DNA of 64,000 nt from Numida meleagris. Taxonomy: Eukaryota > Chordata > Aves > Galliformes > Numididae. The notes below the pieces were generated by a model. The model ran no database searches and was not told where the DNA came from. It worked only from the letters and a program-made list of their open reading frames with translations. Of this stretch, positions 59,420 to 64,000 are shown in pieces. The position numbers and the translations under genes were made by a program. The stretch covers positions 2,422,519-2,486,518 of the forward strand of contig NC_034420.1 in NCBI RefSeq assembly GCF_002078875.1, in the 5' to 3' direction. How positions within the stretch are numbered: the stretch's first letter is position 1; each line of letters starts with the position of its first letter.

Positions 59420-59790
59420 AAATGAGGCGGGCGCAGTCCTTTCAATACCTCTCCATAAAGCGGTCCCTCACGCGGCCTCTAATCGTTTGCATTGTCAGCA
59501 GCTGGGCGCTCATTATGGCCCTCCATCCCCTTCCAGATCAGATATCCAGCGGAGCCCGGCTCTCCGGCAAGGGTCTCCTCGAGATTCCCCACATCAGGAA
59601 TACTTTTCATCCCTCCCTTTAACCATCCCCACGTTTTGTTTTTACTTTTCCGACAGCAAAAAGGAAAAACACCTCAGAGTCACTGCGGATGGCTCAATAA
59701 AAACAGTTGCAATTAATTTGGAGCCCAACGAGGTTCACGAGCTCGAGCTGCTCCTCGCGGTGTGCCGTGCCCCGCCACTGCCGGTGGTGA
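59420..59790. promoter_or_regulatory. CpG cluster 4, followed by TAAT-rich DNA
   Basis: About 22 CpG in 370 bases at only about 55% GC (observed/expected about 0.8). Strings include 'cctcacgcggcctctaatcg', 'ctcctcgcggtgtgccg' and the palindrome AGCTCGAGCT at 59740-59749. Within and just after it are TAAT/ATTA motifs ('gctcattatgg', 'gcaattaatttgg', 'atggctaattaagatcc'). No gene is recognised. Confidence 0.4.
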
Positions 59791-62040
59791 ATGTTAGCTG
59801 CCATTGTGCTGCCCATTCACCTAGCTTTGTGTGGTCTGACAATATCTCAACCCAAGGTGGTATATGGTTGCAGGCACTGCCGCTCTCGTTATTTACAATG
59901 GCTAATTAAGATCCTGCTACAACCTTCATCCCACCCTTAATTCTTATGAAGCAGCCAACAAAAGGTTTTGATTTCCTTTTTGGCTGGAAGACCTTTTGGC
60001 TTCTGCAAAAAGGGGATTAAGAATGAAAGCACATAAAGGTATGTGCACAATCACAAAGTCATAACAGCTCTCCCAGTGCAGTCTCCCAGGAATGAAACGC
60101 AGCATTAGCAAGAAGGGCTAATTGGGACTGGTTTAAGGAGCGCACATTGTGTAGCAGAGCCCGGTAACACTTTTGATCAGGCAGACAACACAGCCACAAA
60201 TTGCTTTCTTCCCTCTCCAAAATATCCGACCCCGGAGGAAATGGTATTTTACCTTTCCCAAGCAGTTCAGACAGATGGGTGGGACGGAAAGCGCTGGTCT
60301 GCAGGGATGCAGGACCGGGAGCTGGGTCCCCACCACTGGCTCTGCTGGCAGTCACCAACAGCACCGCTGTCCCTGCCCCACAGCTCACTGAAACCTTCTG
60401 CCTAAAGCTGCAGGCTGTATTTGGGGCGCTGTGCTGGGCTTCAGAGCCTCAGTGAGGCAACCAGGCTCCATCCCCTGCCGGTGTTTGGGCAAGGTGTGCT
60501 GCAGGTCTGGCTCAGGGGCCTCCCGGGAGCCTCCTCATTGCACACCTTGCTTGGGAGGGAGGTGGAGGATGACCTCTCCCCGCCCCCAGCCTGAAGCTCC
60601 CCTCTCGGTCCCCATGCCCCCAAGCCAGCCTGCAGGCCAAGGGAATCTGGTTCATTAGCTCTTGGCAATGCCACCCCCCAAAATATCATGGCATGCAGAA
60701 ATCTATGAAAACCAGAGACCCGAGACATGTGTTTTTGTTTGTTTGCATGTGCCAGCATTTCCAGTGTCTCAAAAATGTGTGCCTGCAAAAGCTGCATGTG
60801 TGTTATTCATTTAGGATCATTTTCAGCCTTTATAATAGGAGGCTCATTTTGTCCTCTTGAAAGCTCTCGAGCAGCGATGATCACAGCCTCAAAGCCTACC
60901 ATTGCTGTAAACAACATCTAGGCTCCATGGAGCTGTCTCTCCTTGGGAAGCAATGCCATGAAGGAGTAGAAGGGTTTTCACTATTCACTTGTGTTGGATA
61001 CATTGATAGATAGGCAGCTAATTTCTTTAGGCTCTTTTGTAAACCCCAGCCAAGATTTTTACATTCTGATTCATGCAAATACGGCCATATGATCAAAGTA
61101 ACATGTGCTACCTCCCAGAAACTAATGCACTAATCACTGACCTGCTCTGGGCCCTGGCCTACCTCACACCATCGCTGTGCTCCATGGTTCCTGAAACTGC
61201 TTCCTCCTGCCTTGCACAAAGCACCCCCAAGCACACAGCTAGCTCCCAGTGAGCCAGGGATGGGGGCTGCCCTGAGCCAGGAGGCATCACCAACCATCCC
61301 AAATCCATTGCCTTCTCCTTTTCTTCTCCACACATGCCAAGGTTGCTGATGGCAGACTTCTGCCGGTAACGATGGAGAGATGCAATGAGAACATCCCGAA
61401 ATACCTACCTTCCTCCAGAGTCTTCAGCTGGAAAGACTTGGACTGAAACCTCCAAATCACAGATTTCTCCCAGCATTCCCACTGCAGGTTCAGAACTGCC
61501 TGTTTTGACAGCAGATGGCCCTCCCAAGCCCAGGACTGCTCTAGCAGGTGCAAATGCCAGGTGGGGTGAGCAGGTCTGGGCTGCCAGGGCAGGGAGGAGT
61601 GCTCAGTGTGCCCACAGCATTGTGCTCCCCAGCTCCATCCCTCCAACTGCACCCAGAGCTCCCACCTCTGTGCTCCACAGCCCAGGAGAAGCCATCATCG
61701 ATGGCTGCAATGTGGTTACACCTTCTGTTATTCCTGGCCACTACGGTTGTTTTCTTCAAAGGTGGTGTTTTCTATCCTTCAGGCCCAAGCAGACCAATTC
61801 ATCTTTCTTCAGATCAGTTTGATGTGGCTTGGGAAACTCAGCTGCTGCTTTCTCAACCTGCTGTCATCCGGTTCCGCTTCCTGCGGCACGGGGCTCGCAG
61901 CCCGGGGATGCTCAGTGACACATCTGTGTGCTCTGCGACTGCACTGCACTCCTGCCCCAGGCGCTGGGGTCACCAAAGGGACTGCTCATGGCCCAGAGCT
62001 TGTGGGATCAACAGCCTCACACAGGTACTGCTCACTCCTA
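59791..62040. other. Unique non-coding sequence
   Basis: About 2.2 kb with no supported gene. The first 230 bases are AT-rich with homeodomain-type motifs and may belong functionally to the preceding CpG cluster. Frames at 61548-62157 run into the CR1 copy and have no independent support. Confidence 0.55.
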
Positions 62041-62948
62041 CGTGACATCGACGGCAAGTTTGTGGATGACACCAAGCTGAGAGGTGCAGTCAACACGCCT
62101 GAGGGACAGGCTGCCATCCAGAGAGACCCAGCCAGGCTGAGCAGCGGGCCCAGGTGAACCTTATGAGATTCAATAAATCCAAGTGCAGTATCTTGCTTCT
62201 GGGTCATGGCAACACCTGCTATCAGTACAAGCTGGGGGATGTAAGGATAGAGTACAGCCCTGCTGAAAAGGACCTGGGGGTACAGGTGGATGGCAGTCGG
62301 ACATGAGCCAGCACTGTGCCCTCGCAGCCCAGAAAGCCAACCAGATCCTGGGCTGCATCCAAAGCAGTGTGGCCAGCAGGGTGAGGGAGGGGATCTGCCC
62401 CTCTGCTCTGCGCTGTGAGGCCTCACCTGGAGCGCTGTGTCTACATGGGGAGTCCTTGGTACAGGAGGGACATGGAGCTGTTGGAGTGCAACCAGAGAAG
62501 GGACATGAAAATGATCCAGGGGATGGAACAGCTCCCTGTGAGGACAGGCTGAGAGCTGGGGCTGTGCAGCCTGGAGAAGAGAAGGCTCCAGAGAGACCTA
62601 TAGCGGCCTGTCAGTATCTAAAGGGGCTGTAAGAAGGAAGGGGGCAGACTCTTTAGCAAGGTCTGTTGTGACAGGACAAGGGGAAATGGTTTCAGACTAA
62701 AAGGGAGGAGATCCAGGTCGGATATAAGGAAGAAGTTTTTTTTACAGTGAGGGTGGTGAGGCACTGGCACGGGTTGCTCAGAGAGGTGGTGGATGCCCTG
62801 TCCTTGTAGGCACACAAGGTCAGGTCGGGCTGGATGGGGCTCTGAGCACCTGGTGGAGCTGTATGTGTCCCTGTTCACTGCACAGAGTTGGACTAGATCT
62901 CCTTTAAGGGTCCCTTCCAACTCAAACAGTTCTATGATTCTATATATG
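62041..62948 (+). mobile_element. CR1 retrotransposon, about 0.9 kb, with decayed reverse transcriptase
   Basis: This is the largest CR1 copy in the window. It enters ORF2 at the reverse-transcriptase catalytic block: the motif FVDDTKL is encoded at 62059-62079 and contains the DD pair of the palm domain, in place of the usual FADD. Downstream, typical CR1 blocks appear in three different frames: NTPEGQAAIQRD, then FNKSKC and AEKDLGVQVDG, then SQHCALAAQKANQILGCI and SVASRVREG. At least two frameshifts and several stops therefore break the gene. The 3' UTR passes through 'gggttgctcagagaggtgg' and 'agttctatgattctatat', the octamer terminus. It is 5'-truncated and cannot make active enzyme. Confidence 0.96.
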
Positions 62949-64000
62949 TAAGTCTGCTTAAAATACCACGGGATAAAACAAATGATGCTGTGAGCTTTGC
63001 TCTCCAGTTGCCATCTCTAAGGCTCATGTCCTGGTGGCAAGGGGTGGCCGTGGGGAGAGGCAGAACACAGCCAACCTGGGAGCTGGGCCCACAGGCAAGG
63101 CACCAGGAGGGGCTGCAGGTGGCAGTGCATGGGGATGGACACACTGCTGGGCAGTGCGGTGGAGGAACAAAATCAGCAACAGCACTTTAGAGAGGGGCTC
63201 AGACCTATTCAGAGATTTTGAAAACAGTTTCCAGTGAAAAATAAGCAGGGAGATTTCTTTAAACACAAAATACTGCTTTTTGTTTTCAAAGTGAGGCTTC
63301 CCATTTCTCATTTTTTTCCTTTGAAATCACCGACATTAAAAAGAAGAAATAAAACATTGAATAAGTTGAATTAAATGCTTTCGGTAAACCCAAATCTCTC
63401 CACCCAGTACTTTGTCTCACTTAAAAAAGAAAAGTTTCAGTTTGACCTGATTTTTCCTCCCTAATTTTTCAGCTCACACCGTTGGAAATAACAGAGTCTA
63501 CGTAGGTTACATCATTCACGAAGAATCTCTTCTCATCCGTCTCCAAATGAAAAACAACAAACATTCAAAAAATAATTGAAGTTTTATATATATCCCTTGG
63601 CCATTCAGGTGGTATGGCTGGCACGAGACAGCGGCACTTGAAACAGCTGTTGTGAATCTTAAGTGTAAACTTCCACCCTTTGGCAGGAAATCAGGAAATT
63701 CTGCATAGGAATATACCTGCTTTCCCTCACAGCAGACAAAAGTTGCAATGGAATGGGGGAGGAAAGCTTTTTCCTTGGGGTTACCCAGGCTCTGTCCTTC
63801 CCTTGGTGCCCAGGGGTGGACAAGAGCACCATGGTTGGCCATACCTTTTCCTCCTTCCCAGGCAGGTACCTGGCTTGAAGATTAATGGAAGGAAGCACAA
63901 GTACAGCCTCCCACACATGCACTTCCCATCTTACAGCCTGATTTCTCAAGGCCGAGTATGGTGACACAGCGTGCTCTTGGAGCGAAGCTCACATAGGGTT
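62949..64000. other. Unique non-coding sequence at the right edge
   Basis: About 1 kb with no gene or repeat recognised. The AT-rich middle (63230-63600) contains few frames, and the short open frames near 63.5-63.97 kb on both strands have no motif. Confidence 0.6.

Noticed and set aside
61548..62157. Two overlapping frames of 165 and 183 codons running into the CR1 copy
   Set aside because: The longer one is open only because it joins chance sequence to the CR1 reverse-transcriptase remnant.

Overview
This is a 64 kb piece of vertebrate nuclear DNA, almost certainly from a bird and most likely a galliform such as chicken, turkey or quail. The evidence is the set of CR1 non-LTR retrotransposon copies. 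Three of them carry the avian-type CR1 3' end, with ATTCTATG octamers in the plus orientation or 'atcatagaatca' in the minus orientation. Mammalian Alu, L1 and B1-type repeats are absent, and there are no dense prokaryotic-style reading frames. I find no protein-coding gene that I can support. Almost all open frames are under 130 codons, overlap on both strands, have no family motif, and often begin at GTG, TTG or CTG. The window therefore reads as intergenic or long-intronic sequence.

Layout. Positions 1-8.8 kb are mostly unique sequence with one MIR-like fossil (about 6.55-6.63 kb) and a CpG-rich patch (about 7.1-7.4 kb). Two short CR1 pieces in opposite orientations lie at 8.8-9.6 kb. From 9.6 to 16.5 kb the sequence is unique, with a 37-base poly-T run and a 298-codon open frame on the minus strand (13.6-14.5 kb). 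A (CCCTT)n pyrimidine repeat containing a 120-base assembly gap lies at 16.58-16.86 kb. From 17 to 32.8 kb the sequence is unique, with a tRNA-like fossil at 25.1-25.2 kb and CpG clusters at 26.8-27.0 and 29.2-29.5 kb. An old CR1 (32.8-33.0 kb) and a younger minus-strand CR1 (34.4-34.9 kb) follow. From 35 to 56 kb the sequence is again unique, with scattered motifs and a TATCTA-type simple repeat at 54.2-54.3 kb. The densest CpG content of the window is at 56.4-59.8 kb: four CpG clusters separated by AT-rich, TAAT-rich DNA. The largest CR1 copy (about 0.9 kb, with decayed reverse-transcriptase codons) is at 62.0-62.9 kb.

Recognised CR1 DNA adds up to about 1.9 kb, roughly 3% of the window, which is sparse. 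A repeat-poor, gene-poor stretch with CpG clusters and homeodomain-type TAAT motifs is what is often seen in regulatory deserts around developmental genes in birds. That is an inference: no alignment was possible here. The best places to look for something functional are the CpG domain at 56.4-59.8 kb, the AT-rich block at 52.6-53.2 kb, and the minus-strand open frame with its poly-A-like tract at 13.5-14.5 kb. I did not find a convincing new biological system.
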